DNA of 64,000 nucleotides from Eonycteris spelaea (Eukaryota; Chordata; Mammalia; Chiroptera; Pteropodidae), in assembly GCA_003508835.1 (NCBI GenBank), contig PUFA01000084.1, forward strand, positions 1,488,001 to 1,552,000, given 5' to 3'. Shown here one piece after another: positions 1 through 12,800 of the stretch. Under the pieces are notes generated by a model. That model was not told the DNA's origin and ran no database searches. It saw only the letters and a program-made list of their open reading frames with translations. Every line of letters begins with the position of its first letter. The first letter of the stretch is position 1. Both the position numbers and the translations under genes were made by a program.

Positions 1-1258
1 ACAGACAATTTTATTGTCAATGAAATGTCCTGTGTTCCCTTCAGAACATTTCTAAGAGCTCCTGATCCTGAAAACACTCTGAAGTCTGGAATAAGAGAGA
101 ACTTTTTGGAAACTTTGAAAGTATTTAATTTCATCTGGAAATTGTTCAGCTGTTACACACTGGATAAACTTTCAAAGTCCAACAATGTCTATATTCATAT
201 GTTCTTTTTTATTTGTGGAAGTTAGAAATTCCTCTATGTCCATGATTTGTACTTAAATATTACTGTCCCAAGTAATGAAACAAATGTCTGTTTAAAATAC
301 CTCAAGATTTTCCCCCTACCACCTTAATTTCCCTTGACACTTGGTAACCAAAAGGTAATTGTGGTTACTTCAGTGTAGTGAGCTATTAAATGATCTTTAC
401 TTTCCTTTTTGTTGTTGTTTCACACATTTTTGACAATGAAAATGTGTTAATTTGTAATAAAGCTGTTATTAAGAACAAATATATAAATTCTTATGTCCAA
501 ATGGATGTGTGTGTGTGGTTTTTTTTTTTTTTTTTTACAATACTGCTTATTTACTTTACTTTTAATGATAGCATAGAGATTATTTAGAAAGAAGAGTTAG
601 GTAAAGGAATGCCATGCCCTCTGCGTTTTGTACTTTATAATTTTATAAAGATTTAACTTTTTAAAAAAAGACTTCTAAAAGGAAGTTTATCATTTCTCAT
701 GTATTATGCTGTCTAAACCCACCTTCCAGGCTCAGTCCGTGATGCTCTCTGCTTGCTCCCAGCCCTCAGCCTACTGATTTGTTACCTCAACTCACACCTG
801 AAGTTGTGGCTAGTGTAGCCTGCACAATCTGCAGCCCCAGTTACTCTTGACTTTCCACCACTTTTCTTTAAATATTCAGTATCTAGAACAATACTTAGCC
901 CTTGACAATCAAAGCTCCTCCTCCTTCAGGCCAGCTCACTCCTACAAGGTCTCATCAGCCTGTGTCCTACAGCTACTACATCCCAAGAAGGAAGAGAAGG
1001 GGCAGAGTCACAGCCAGTATAACCATTAATATGCCCAAGCCTCAGGAAGAGAGAGACAGGCTTTGATATAAGAGAAAGGAGGACAAGAGAAGGTAAGAAA
1101 AATTCACTGATGAGAAGAGCGTGTCATTATTTCATAGTCCCCTAAAATGTGAGGAGGGATTTGCCTGTAGGTCCCTTTAATTGGCTTCCTTATAAGAAAA
1201 TATCAACCAAGCTCATATGTAAGAATGTCAGAAGATATATTTACATCATAACTCTTAC

Positions 1259-2547
<1,289 letters not shown>

Positions 2548-2890
2548 TTAACGAAATCCCCCTGAGCATTCTTATTTGCTAGCAGCGGGCAATCAGAATC
2601 TATAGAAGTTTTAGACATCCCTTTCCCATCCCACTGGTGGAAAGTAAATGCCAGGAAGGATTCATTCTATAACTCCCCAGCACTCATATCAAATCTGCTC
2701 CTCTACTAGGGCCTTCGGGTGTCCAAGACATTGGAAATTTTCCGAGCTTAATGCCTGACACTCAAAAGGCTGCACATAAACTGGAGGATGGATTTCCTGC
2801 TTTTTACTAATCAAATTGGGTCCCATAAAGAGAATCGATTAAATACCACAGACGTTAACCCTATGGAGCTTCATCTCTTCTGCCAATGGC

Positions 2891-2892
<2 letters not shown>

Positions 2893-2936
<44 letters not shown>
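2893..2936. repeat. (AC)n microsatellite
   Basis: A pure run of 22 AC dinucleotides in POGLUT1 intron 1, about 370 bases from exon 2. It is probably polymorphic in length. Confidence 0.98.
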
Positions 2937-2938
<2 letters not shown>

Positions 2939-3189
2939 ATTAGTCCCCAGTTTGTTTTAGGGAGGTGCAGTTGCCAAACACGTGCGATGCCCGCTATGGG
3001 TGTACACGGGAATTCCCTCTCCTACCCACTATCACCCCGAATTCTGGAGGATAGGTTACTCTCCATGGTACTTGGCAGGGGACGTGTTAGACACCCAGAA
3101 GCTCACTAACCGCTCCAAGGCGTCCCATCCCCATCCCCACCCCTACCCCAACCCGAGCGCTCTGCCCAGCTCTGCATTACAGCAACCAC

Positions 3190-3640
3190 GGCATTAACCC
3201 GGTGTCCGGTGTCGGCTGCACCGGGGAGCTGAGGGTAGGGGCCGGGAGAGTGCCTCAGGACTGAGCTAGACCCGGAGCCCTAAAGACAGGCTCCACCCCG
3301 TCCGGAGCCCACCTGGCTCCTTGTGGCGGCCCGGCACTGGAGACAGAAGTAGCAATAGCAGCCACAGCCCAAACTGGGAGCGGGCCCACCGCTCCATCAC
3401 TAGCGAGCCACTGCGGAATCTCCGGGCAGCCTGGGCGGAAGAGCAGCCCCGCACAAATATGGCGGTGCGAGCCGCACCACGTGGGCGGAGGGCCGCCCCA
3501 AACAGAGATGGCGGGTAGCCGCTCTGCCTACTCCGCCCCCAAGTCCCAACACTGGCGGAGATTCCCAGGGAATACTCGCTAGGAAGCTCGGGCTTCTCAG
3601 CGTCTGGTGAGCAGAGTGGCGGGGTGGGGGCAGGGGTAAG
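3190..3640 (-). promoter_or_regulatory. CpG-rich promoter of POGLUT1
   Basis: This is a GC- and CpG-dense island around POGLUT1 exon 1 in otherwise AT-rich DNA. Visible elements are an E-box CACGTG at 3478-3483, two ATGGCGG YY1-like motifs (near 3459 and 3509) and a GC-box-like CCGCCC (near 3534). No TATA box is evident. Transcription probably starts between about 3400 and 3560 on the minus strand; the exact site cannot be read from sequence. Confidence 0.7.
3313..3397 (-). CDS. POGLUT1: POGLUT1 coding exon 1 (signal peptide)
   Basis: The ATG at 3397-3395 opens 28 codons plus one base, ending at a GT donor (3312-3311). The peptide starts MERWARSQFGLWLLLLLL and ends at GRHKEPG. A long leucine core follows a short charged N-terminus, which is a classic cleavable signal peptide for ER entry. 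It matches the human start, MEWWASSPLRLWLLL as I recall it. The same frame stays open upstream to 3670, but that extension lies in the CpG promoter and has no counterpart in the family, so I chose this internal ATG. Confidence 0.9.
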
Positions 3641-4204
3641 TTGTAACCCTGTTCCTTTGCTTAAAACCAAGTTATATGGTTAGCTGTGGAAGGGACCAAA
3701 AGTTTTGCCTTTTGGAATATTGATTTTAAACTGTTTAATTAAGAAAAAAAATAACTCAGAAAGAACCTTTGACTCTCCCCCTTCCTGCCTGAGAGATCCA
3801 GATGGAAAGATCTACTCTGGGAATTGGATCTTAGGATGTTTATCTTAGCCTAATTTGAATTAAGTATGGTAAATAGGAGGGCTTCTGGCTGGGACCTAGA
3901 TAGATAGATACCCCTCTGTGTCATTGTTTCTGAGTTGGCTAGCAAGAATTTGCCTGCCTGTGTGTTCCACTACTCCTCAACTACCTGTAAATTGCCCTTT
4001 CTCACTTCTGAAATGGAAGACCACGTTACCACCCCCTTTTCTCCTTTGTCTAAAATGTCACATATACCCAATGCCACACTGTCTTTGGAATTTTCATGCT
4101 TATGTGAATTCCCCATGGGCATGTATTATAATTTGATTCTCTCTTGTTAATCTGCCTCTGTTAACTTGATTATTAGCCCAGCTAGAAGAACTTAAAAGGT
4201 TTAG

Positions 4205-4465
4205 CCCCACACGATAGCCCCACTGGCCATGGACCAGTACTGGTCTGCGTCCTGTTAGGAATAGGCTGAACAGCAGGACGTAAGTGGCACAGCAGGAGGT
4301 AAGTGGCACAGCAGGAGGTAAAGGGGGGGAGTGAGCCAAGCTTCATCTGTATTTGAAGCCACTCCCCAACATCACCATCTCAGCTCCACCTCAGATCATC
4401 AAGCATTAGATTCTCATAGGAACCCTGGTCCCTGGTGTCAAAAAGGTTGGGGACCACTGGTGTAC
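4205..4465. mobile_element. hAT/MER1-group DNA transposon remnant with internal 19-bp tandem repeat
   Basis: The right end reads 'aaaaggttggggaccactg', a terminal sequence typical of nonautonomous hAT elements. Inside, 'attagattctcataggaac' is familiar from the same group. A 19-base unit (acagcaggasgtaagtggc) repeats almost three times at 4270-4324. The exact subfamily is not assigned. Confidence 0.65.
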
Positions 4466-4639
4466 AGCACTGCTAAGACCCAAGGGCTTGCAAATTCTAT
4501 TTTTAATAGAATTTATGTAATAATTGGGGTGACTTAGACATGGAAAAATATTAGTGGGCAACATTATACTGGACAGTATAAATATTCTACAAGTATATAG
4601 AACTACAAGTATTTATTGTTTAAAATATTCAGAGTGACA

Positions 4640-6140
4640 TCTTAGGCTCTGTGGAAACACATGGAAAAAAAAAAAAACTGTGCCCTCAGGGAGTTTAGAA
4701 CTAGTGGGGAGACAAATAAGCTTTCTTCAGGGATAATTTACAACTTAAAAAATATGTAAATGTACCTGGTTTCAGTGGAGGGAAAGATCAATATGAACTG
4801 GAAATATGGAGGAAGGGGTAAGAAGGGTATATTCCAGGCTGAACAAAAACGAAATGTTGCAGTTAAGGAATATTGTGCTGGAGTCACTAAAAAAGGGAAG
4901 CCATAATTTGCAGAAAATGGGAGTCAAACTTGGGGTGACGGTAGTGGAGGGTAGAACTTAAGATGCATGTTGAGGAATGGTAGAAGATAAAATAATGTTG
5001 ATTGGTTAAGAATGGGCTATATCATTCTGAATGAGTAGGCAAGAGGAGAAAATGGATCTCCGACACTATATCATACAAGACTTCGTCAGGAATCCAAATG
5101 GAAACTTGGGTCAAAGTTTCTTTTACTTCCAGGAATGTCGCAGTACTTCAAAATGAATGTTCATGAAAAACACATAATTAGGCAGTATACTACACAGATG
5201 AACACCACAGTAACCCTCATTTTCAAAGTTAGTCTAAAATGAATATCGTGGAGCATAATTTTTAAAACTTTAATAATAAAATAGCCTTTCTTTTTCACAG
5301 TTTGTTTTCTGTGATCAGAAGAAATGGAAATGTGTGATTTTGAAATGAAAATAAATCCATATTTTCTGCAATTTTGCAATGTTTATCTGTGTGAAGAAGA
5401 GTAGCAAGATTGGGACTTAAGTGGGCCCTGTACACAGGAGGAGTAAGCTGCATGTGAATCCAAATAATAGTTTCATTTCCTTAATAGGTGAGCTGTTTTA
5501 TTCCAGTGTTTCCCATAGATTTTTAGGTCCTATGCCAGCCACTAATTTAAAATGCAAACACTATGGTTTAAAAAACCCTCCATGTTCAAGTTCCTGGTTG
5601 TGTCTTCAAATTCATTTCATGCCACTGACAAGAAAAAATATCCTGAGATGTTCTGAATTAAAATTACAGCTGCTGGAAAGTGAGAGAAAAAGACTGAACG
5701 GTTAGTCTGTTAATAGCTATGGACCAACTCTGACAAAAGAATGCTCACATTCCAGTATACCTACTTGAATTTAGGATTAATTTCCAGGTGGCCATTACCA
5801 TGAGTATACACTTCGTAGTTCCACATGAATTTTCCAGTTTTTGCTCCACAGCAGACACCTCTTTTTGGCGACTCTGCTAAGCCTATCCCAGAACTAAACC
5901 CCCTTCATTTTCTCTCATCTCTTTTGCCTATAGCTAATATAACCCTTTCAGAACAGCTTACATCCCCCAAACCCCCAATTGACGTATAACTGGCAAAATT
6001 CTGGGACGATGGACATGTATGTCTTTTTCATTTATCCACACCAGTGCATGGTTTGGACTTCATGACCCAAGACCGGTCTCCTTTACAGCTAACGTTGGCT
6101 CAATAAAACCTTTCTTTAAAAAAAAGACTTTCAGTAGTAG
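4640..6140. repeat. Gap between POGLUT1 and TMEM39A: L2-like remnant and unassigned sequence
   Basis: The stretch 4650-4930 resembles degraded L2 read in antisense (phrases such as 'gccctcagggagtttagaac'). From 5100 to 5690 I recognise nothing. About 5690-6135 ends in 'ggctcaataaaacctttc' followed by an A-run. That could be an LTR-type polyadenylation end or a retroposed tail, but the family is not identified. Confidence 0.35.
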
Positions 6141-6184
6141 AAGTTAACACCACATTCCCCTTTGCTTACCATGATCTAGCTATA

Positions 6185-6545
6185 CAGCTTCATGTCAAGT
6201 TTTTCAAACATGCCAAACTCTAACCCACTCTCTGCATACATTTTATTTTCTACCTGGACTGCTTTTTTCTACCATATTTGCATCTCTGGTTCCTTCCTAA
6301 CATTCAAGTGTCTGCTGAAATGTAATTACCTCAGACAGATACCCCTTAAATATTACCTTTCTTATTGTTACCTTACCCCCTTATTTGTCTCCATAATACT
6401 TACAATCTGTAATTATTTTATTTATTAAATGTTTTCCCCCATTAGGATATAAGCTCTAGGAAGGAAAACACATATATGTCTTGTTCACTAACACTGTGCC
6501 TGGTACCATGTAGTCACTAATAAATAACTGCTGAATGAAAGATGG
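6185..6545 (+). mobile_element. L2 LINE 3' fragment
   Basis: Typical L2 3' phrasing is present: a pyrimidine-rich part, then 'ggatataagctctaggaag', 'actgtgcctggtaccatg' and the closing 'taaataactgctgaatgaa'. It is an old fossil with no coding capacity. Confidence 0.7.
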
Positions 6546-6784
6546 ATGATGGGGAGCCAACAGAAAAGTGGCAAAGGAGTTTCAATGTAGCAAGCTAGGA
6601 AACAGTTAACAGAGCAAATATGAAAATTAATGTGCAAAATTCCTTTTGCCTATGAGTGAAAACAATAAAAATATATAATAATCTGTGTTGGATTTTATAT
6701 ATTCATGAATGAAAGTTCTGTGGGTACATTAGGACAGTAAGAACGTTTTGGAATATTATTAACTGGTAGTTTTGATATTGGTCA

Positions 6785-6960
6785 CCCTGGCCCTAAAAGA
6801 TGGCTCTGCCACTTACTAGCTGGGTTATTTTAAACAAATTATCTAACCTCTCTTAACTTCAGTTCCTTTGCAGAATAGGAACAATGGTAGTATCTAAACG
6901 TTATGAGAGTTAAATGAAGTACATATAGTTAGCTACTAGTCTAGTGTGTGGTACCAAAAA
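6785..6960 (+). repeat. MIR SINE fragment
   Basis: It contains the MIR core 'ctctgccacttactagctgg', then 'aacctctcttaacttcag' and the 'gagagttaaatgaag' tail. It ends at an A-run near 6957. Confidence 0.75.
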
Positions 6961-7364
6961 AAAAAAGTTATCGATAATGGTTAACTAATCATATACTTGA
7001 TACAAAAGGCTTTCTTTTAAGGCACTTAAAATCTCTAGAACAAGAGGTCTCACACAAGTGCTCTTTAAACACTTTTACTCTTCTAATACAAAGTATTGGC
7101 AGTTTTTAAAATCGTGATTTTGTCTACCTCCTTACCTTTTTAACTACCACTTCCTTTTTGAGAAAGCCGTTCTCCCACGAGCCACCTATTCATTCTTGGG
7201 AGTGTTGGCTTTAAACTCCAAGTTATGAAGTTTTTCTTGGTATTGACACCATCACCATCCCACAGAATTTATTATGCTGCTTTTCATGCTATCTTTGGAA
7301 TTTGGGCAGAATTTTAACGTTGCATTTATTGTAATAAATTGTAATTACTGTGTTTTCCTAATGT

Positions 7365-7620
7365 CTTGTCTCTTCCACTAGACTGTGAGCTCTTAGTAGC
7401 AGTCATTTTTGTAACTCCAGCATCTATCTAGCCCTCCACTTTACAATAAGCGTAGAATTGGACGCTGAAGCAAGACTGTTCAACGCGGGCTCCTTTACTT
7501 AGCAGTGATGTGACCTTAGGTGACATCTCCCAACCTCTCTCATCTGCAAAATGGGAGCGATAACTTCTCCATGGTCGTTACTTGGAGTTCGTGCGATAAC
7601 AAGAGCCCTCAGTGGCTGGG
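7365..7620 (+). repeat. L2 tail plus MIR SINE upstream of the TMEM39A promoter
   Basis: Bases 7365-7445 have the L2-style 'ctagactgtgagctcttag'. Bases 7475-7615 have MIR phrasing ('gtgatgtgaccttaggtgac', 'ctctcatctgcaaaatggg'). The MIR runs directly into the CpG-rich promoter region. Confidence 0.6.
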
Positions 7621-7639
7621 TCTAAGGCTCAAAGGGGAA

Positions 7640-8260
7640 ACACGTTAGCAAGAGTAAACAGCGAGTCCGGCGGAGAAGGCACGTCCCACTGCGCAGGTGC
7701 ACGCAGGAGGGGCGAGGTGCTCGCTCGGGGAGCTGCGTCTGTAGTTCAGGGTGCCAGCGTGCAGCCGGGGCGCCCGGCCGTCGCAGAGCTCACGTCATCG
7801 CCGTGCGCGCTGCCACGTCTGCTCAGCTCTGCGGTAATGGAGGCTGAGGATGAGTGCTGACGGGGTCGGGCTCAGTCTTTAGCTTGAGGTCTGGCTCTGA
7901 CTCTGGCATTGAATCAGAGTCTGGGTCTAGGTTTGGGTCAGGCAGCTCGAAGCTTGGACACTTTATTTTGATTTTCCGAGCAGGGACGGCCTGCGGACAA
8001 GCAGCTAGTTTGGAGCGCCTCAACGCGGGGAGGGAGTTCTCTTGCCTGGGGTCCAGCTTGTAAAGCCGCCGCCTCCTGCCAGGGATCCCGCCCCACCGGC
8101 CGGGCCTCCTTCATGCGTGAGTATTACCGCGGTGCCACTCTGTTCGTCTGTCCTGGGCCTGCTTCGGCCCTCCGGGTGGCGCGGCGGGGACCGCTTTGTC
8201 GTCCCCCCCTTAGGGGCCAATCTCTTTAAGTTTGTAGTCTCGCCATCCACCTATCCCCAC
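7640..8260 (+). promoter_or_regulatory. TMEM39A: CpG promoter and untranslated exon 1 of TMEM39A
   Basis: This is a CpG-dense block upstream of the first coding exon of TMEM39A. A CRE-like TCACGTCA lies at 7790-7797. The untranslated first exon probably ends at about 8116, where 'tcatgc' meets 'gtgagtatt', a good donor. Between 7860 and 7950 the sequence is a degenerate 'ggctctgactctgg' repeat with a potential hairpin (gactctg pairing with cagagtc). A short upstream ORF of seven codons (7837-7860) would be transcribed if the start site lies above it. The start site itself is not determinable. Confidence 0.65.
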
Positions 8261-8497
8261 CCCATCCTCTCGCCTCTTCCCTTCCAATTTTTTGGTTCCA
8301 CGTTTTTCCTTTCCCTTTGATCGTTAATTAAAAAGGGACCAGCACCCCCTACCTACATCCAGTGATTTGGATGCTTTGTCTCACTTGGCGTTTGTTAGTC
8401 TACAGCCTAAAGCTGTAGGAATAAGGAACGTCGATCAATCTACTACAGTAACGTTTTGAAAGCCAGGTTTCTTTCTTTTTCTTTTCTTTACTTTTAT

Positions 8498-8563
8498 TAT
8501 GTATGTATGTATGTGTGTATGTATGTATGTACGTATTTATGTATGTATGTATTTATTTATTTT
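8498..8563. repeat. (TATG)n microsatellite
   Basis: An imperfect GTAT tetranucleotide run with a few interruptions (gtgt, acgt, ttta) in TMEM39A intron 1. Confidence 0.95.
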
Positions 8564-8921
8564 ACAGAGTGTCAGTCTTCAGTTTTTAAGTTGTGTTGTT
8601 TAGGAAACAGATTTTGGTATCCATATTGGTGAAGAAGTGATTTTGCCATAGATTGGTGAAGACACAGTTTCTGTTGCTTCTCTTTTAATCATACAGTTTC
8701 AGTAATTCAAATGATTTTACATCCTTTTTTTTTGGAGTAGGCATCCTCTTGAGCTCCTTCCAATGTTTTCACTCCAGTATATGGACATACCACTTGAACA
8801 GTTTCACTTTTAAAGAGTTAAAAGGCCTGCTGGTGTACTTCCCATCCATCATTGTCAGTCCCGACAACAACCTCTGTAGGACAGGGAACACATTTTTTTT
8901 TCTGATAAAGACACAAAAACT

Positions 8922-8973
8922 CAGAGATTAAATGCCTCCTTTAAAGTCAGAGGTTAAATGCCTCCTTTAAAGT
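8922..8973. repeat. 26-bp tandem duplication
   Basis: Two adjacent 26-base copies (8922-8947 and 8948-8973) differ at one position (gagatt versus gaggtt). This looks like a recent local duplication, or a read-stutter artefact. Confidence 0.95.
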
Positions 8974-9384
8974 CATATCTGATCTCAGAACCAAGATCCC
9001 TTGATAGCAAAAAATAACATTTTGGATGGACTGTGCTGATTCCCTGTATTTCAGGTGGTTTACTGTGAAATAATTTGAATTGGAAATGTTTATATTAGGT
9101 GTTTCTTGTAAAATTTTACCAGATTGTAATATCTTTCATATGCTATAAGTCAACTAATGGACACAAATTTTGACTTTCCTAATGCCAAACAGAGCTTACA
9201 TCAAAACTTAGGCTTCTGACCTGACCCATTAGAGTCTGAGTAGCCCTTTCATTAGAATAAAGTAGGTAATAGACACTGAGAGCATTTGTTTGAATATCTA
9301 GTTTTACAAGCAGTTTTTCTGGTAGTTTGGTTACATTACCTAGTTTAAAAATATTTAAACTGATATTTATTTATTTTAAACAGA

Positions 9385-9612
9385 TATATATTTTTAATTT
9401 ATTTATTTTATGGTGACATTGGTTAACGAAATCCAATGTTTTAGCTGTACATTTTAACAGTAAGGCATATCTATATTTACACTGTGTGTTCACCTCCCAT
9501 AGTTAGATTTCTTTCTGTCACCACATATTTGATCCCCTTTACCTCCCCCCACCCCAGCAACCACCAGTCTACTGTCCATGAGTTTGTGTTTGTTTGTTCT
9601 GTTCATTTTAAA
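9385..9612 (-). mobile_element. L1 3' end, antisense
   Basis: 'atggtgacattggttaacg' followed by 'gttcacctcccatagttag' and 'accaccagtctactgtcc' is the laurasiatherian L1 3'UTR type read from the opposite strand. It ends 35 bases before exon 2 of TMEM39A, so it supplies part of the intron near that acceptor. Confidence 0.75.
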
Positions 9613-9647
9613 CTGATATTTAAATGTTTTTTGTTGTTGTTATTCAG

Positions 9648-9834
9648 AGTTGAAACAGGTTGAAAACCATTAACTTGGGTTGCAACTACGGGTGGCACTG
9701 GAAACAGACTGGTTCCCGGACATGCCCGGAGGAAGGAGGGGCCCTAGTCGGCAGCAGCTAAGCCGTTCAGCTTTACCTTCTTTACAGACTTTGGTTGGTG
9801 GGGGCTGTGGCAATGGAACAGGCCTGAGAAACAG
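9648..9834 (+). CDS. TMEM39A: TMEM39A exon 2 (start codon; coding 9722-9834)
   Basis: The acceptor is 'ttgttattcag' and the donor 'acag|gtaaag'. The ATG at 9722-9724 opens [20 protein letters not shown], the conserved cytosolic N-terminus, rich in arginine and serine and continuing through a glycine-rich VGGGCGNG. Coding part 113 nt, leaving two bases of a split arginine codon for exon 3. No upstream in-frame ATG lies in this exon. Confidence 0.95.
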
Positions 9835-12800
9835 GTAAAGAAGAAATAAGACTGTCCTTACTTTTTAATATCCTGTGATCAGTCAGACTAACATAGAATC
9901 ACCATCATGCTCTTCAGGGATTTGCTTATAAAGATTATTTCTTAACACTGAGGTAGAAATTCTGCCCTTGAAGACTGAAAGCTCAGTATTTCAGAACACT
10001 TGGAAGGTAGAAAGTGGTGATATGGAGCCCACAGAGTAAAAGCAGTCCATTTCTTACTTGTGACTGATAAGCCAAATGCATCACCTTTTTAAGCTATTAA
10101 AAGAAGGGAGGAGTGAATTACAAGGCATGTGATAGTTTAACCACTGACTAGCCTTTTTTTTTTTTTGGAGAGCAAATTAAAACTGACAGTTAACATGAGA
10201 TTCTAAAATCACAAGTCATTCCATCAAGGGTGTTAAAATTTATTTTGTTCAAAAATTACTTGAAATTAATAGATTGTCAGCTGTAACTTAAACATCTTAA
10301 GATTTATGTCATGTATGAGAATAAAGAATTAGATTTTTTTTAAGCAGAAATTTATCTCTGTTCCTAATTTTCAAAAGTTAGGATGAATTCTTTCTAATCT
10401 TATCAGGATAACTTGCTTCATCGGGAGGTTCAATCAAATAGCAGTGGAAAGAAATGGCTTTTACCTGATCAGTGTTTGGTCAACATAATTTTTGCCAGCT
10501 AATTTCTGCTTCCTCTCTGAATACAGGTTTCTCTTGCTTAGACTCTAAGTTTCAGATCTAGCAGTCAGTACTACTGCTGTCTTATCAGGCCTTCCTGATA
10601 TTATTTGTGCACTTCTCCCTTCCTGACCTGCTCTCCCTCTTTCTTCCTTCTTTCCAACCCAAGTTCTACTCAGTCTTCAAAGTCAGTTCTGAACTTGTCA
10701 TGTCATTGGGGTCTCCCCTAAATTCCAGTTTGGAGGAATTTTTCCAGTCTCTGATTCTTATACTAATTTTCAATCCAAATTTGTATATGTACACAGATTA
10801 CAGAGTATTATTTCCCTAGAGAATTATATTTTACTCTGTTCTTTACATTTTCTCACTTGAAAAATGGTGCTACTGCCTGCTTCATAGCAAGATATTGAAA
10901 ATAAATGAAATGGGAAATTGTAAGTTTTAAAATGTATTATTTCACATGTATTATTATTAAAAATAAAGAACAATTTTAAAATGAGAATATAGGAAAAAAC
11001 TTTTAAAGAAAGGTACTATCTAATATAAATTATTCAAGTGAAGGATGTTTCCTATTTGACATACATGCCTTAATTTTACTAATATATACTGACTGTCATC
11101 CTTACTGATTCAGTACTTTCAAATTGCAATAGAAAGTCATAGTTATGCCTAGCTATATCCTAGCTAGCTAAAATATTCTAGTTATGCCCCTCTATTAACT
11201 CAAGCAGTTCTTTGTTCATTTTCTTCTGCTTGGGCTTTGAGGATTTCCCTAGGTAATTAGGTTCTCAAATTGTCCCACAAATCCCTCTTCAGTGTCTCAG
11301 GGGCTGCTGTAGGAGCTCTACAGAAGGGAGAAAGAGGCAGGCAGGCCTAGCAGTTCAGGCTTTAGGTTTCCTAGTTCTCTCTTAATCAGACTAACTCCTG
11401 TGTGTTTTAAATATTGGGATACAATGCAACATGTCTTTGGAGGGAGGGAAAATAAAGTATTCTGCTATTGAAAAAGAGCTGAAAACCACATTCCTAGATG
11501 TTTCTGCTTGCACTTGAAGTCTGCAAATAGAGTATGGGGAATAACTAGGAACATGTGGAAATTACCTCTTAGGTGGATTTAGCTATGATCATGTATTCTT
11601 TTCTCTGCCTTCTTTGTAGCTATCCTATCCTGACTTTCAGGGTTTTAGTCATAGTTGCCTTGATCTACCATTCTCACCCACTTCCCTCCTTTAATATATC
11701 TTTAGCAATTAATTGGGTTGGCGGGGAGAGAAAAGTTTTTCAACAGATTAGAATAAAGCGAAAGATCATAGTTAATGGTTTGAAAAGTCAGTGTTAAGTG
11801 ATTATTTGAAATTTTTATCAGAAGTTATTTGGGGAGAAAATGTTTCCATTTTTGGTTCTTGATGAGAAAGAAGCAACCTAGAATAGGTCATTATATAAGA
11901 CATGGGATAGGGGTATAAAAAATAGGGATAAAACCCAGTGCTAGATGGCCTATATTATAGTTTTAGGAAGGATGTGTACATAGAAAGACAGTGTTCAGAC
12001 AAGGAAAACTCATTTCTGGGGTGTCTGTAAAGAAGGAACTAGGTAATTGCTTAAGTGTGATATAATTTTGGATATGTATCATACAAGACGAGTCAGCTGG
12101 AGAAGAGAGCATTTGTCCCAGTTTGGTTTGTGTATGTGGCCTGATTGGTGAAATTAAACTTGAGAATGTCAAAGAGCTAGTTTGGTGACACAGTCAAAAT
12201 TGAAATCCATAGTTCTGTGTCCTGTTTTCTACCTGTGGGAAGCAGGGATTTGTTCTTGGGACAGGGTGCTTAGATGATTGCCATCTGAAAAAAGAGGAGA
12301 CACGGTGAGTTTTTGAGTTTCCTAGGGAGCTTTTAGTTGAGGGAGAATCTTATTTAAGAAGGACTAAGGGTGAGTTTTTCTTTGTTTTGTCTGTGCAGAT
12401 ACTTTGTTAATAATATCACTTAAGAATGTCTAAATTATCACTGCTTTATCCCTTCTTATTCTTCTTTATTCTTTTGAAGCTTGCTTTCTTTATTCATTTG
12501 CTTAGCTAAATTCTGCTGCTTGCCGGCTCCATAAAAGCCAATCTTAGGCCTTCTATGTTAACTCTTTCTATACACAAACACTATATACAAGACAAAGCAG
12601 ATGTTCAGCATAAACCACATTGTTTGCACAAATGGTTTAAACTCAGGGAGCCACTCTTATTTAGGGAAAGTTTTATACACATAAGGAAACCGTTTACCAG
12701 TCAAGTTCCCAGATGCCAGCATTGCAAGCAGGCCTTTCTAAGGTTGGCTATGCTGAACACCTGCTTTCCTTTTGAGAGTCTGAAATTTTGGTAGCTAGGC

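Noticed and set aside
3398..3670. Upstream extension of the POGLUT1 frame to an earlier ATG
   Set aside because: It would add about 90 residues of CpG-island translation ahead of a textbook signal peptide. The family starts at the MERWA-type methionine.
7612..8320. Small proteins in the TMEM39A CpG island (for example a serine/glycine-rich frame at 7854-8063)
   Set aside because: Low-complexity promoter sequence; frames are open on both strands, as expected of GC-rich DNA. No homologue is known to me.
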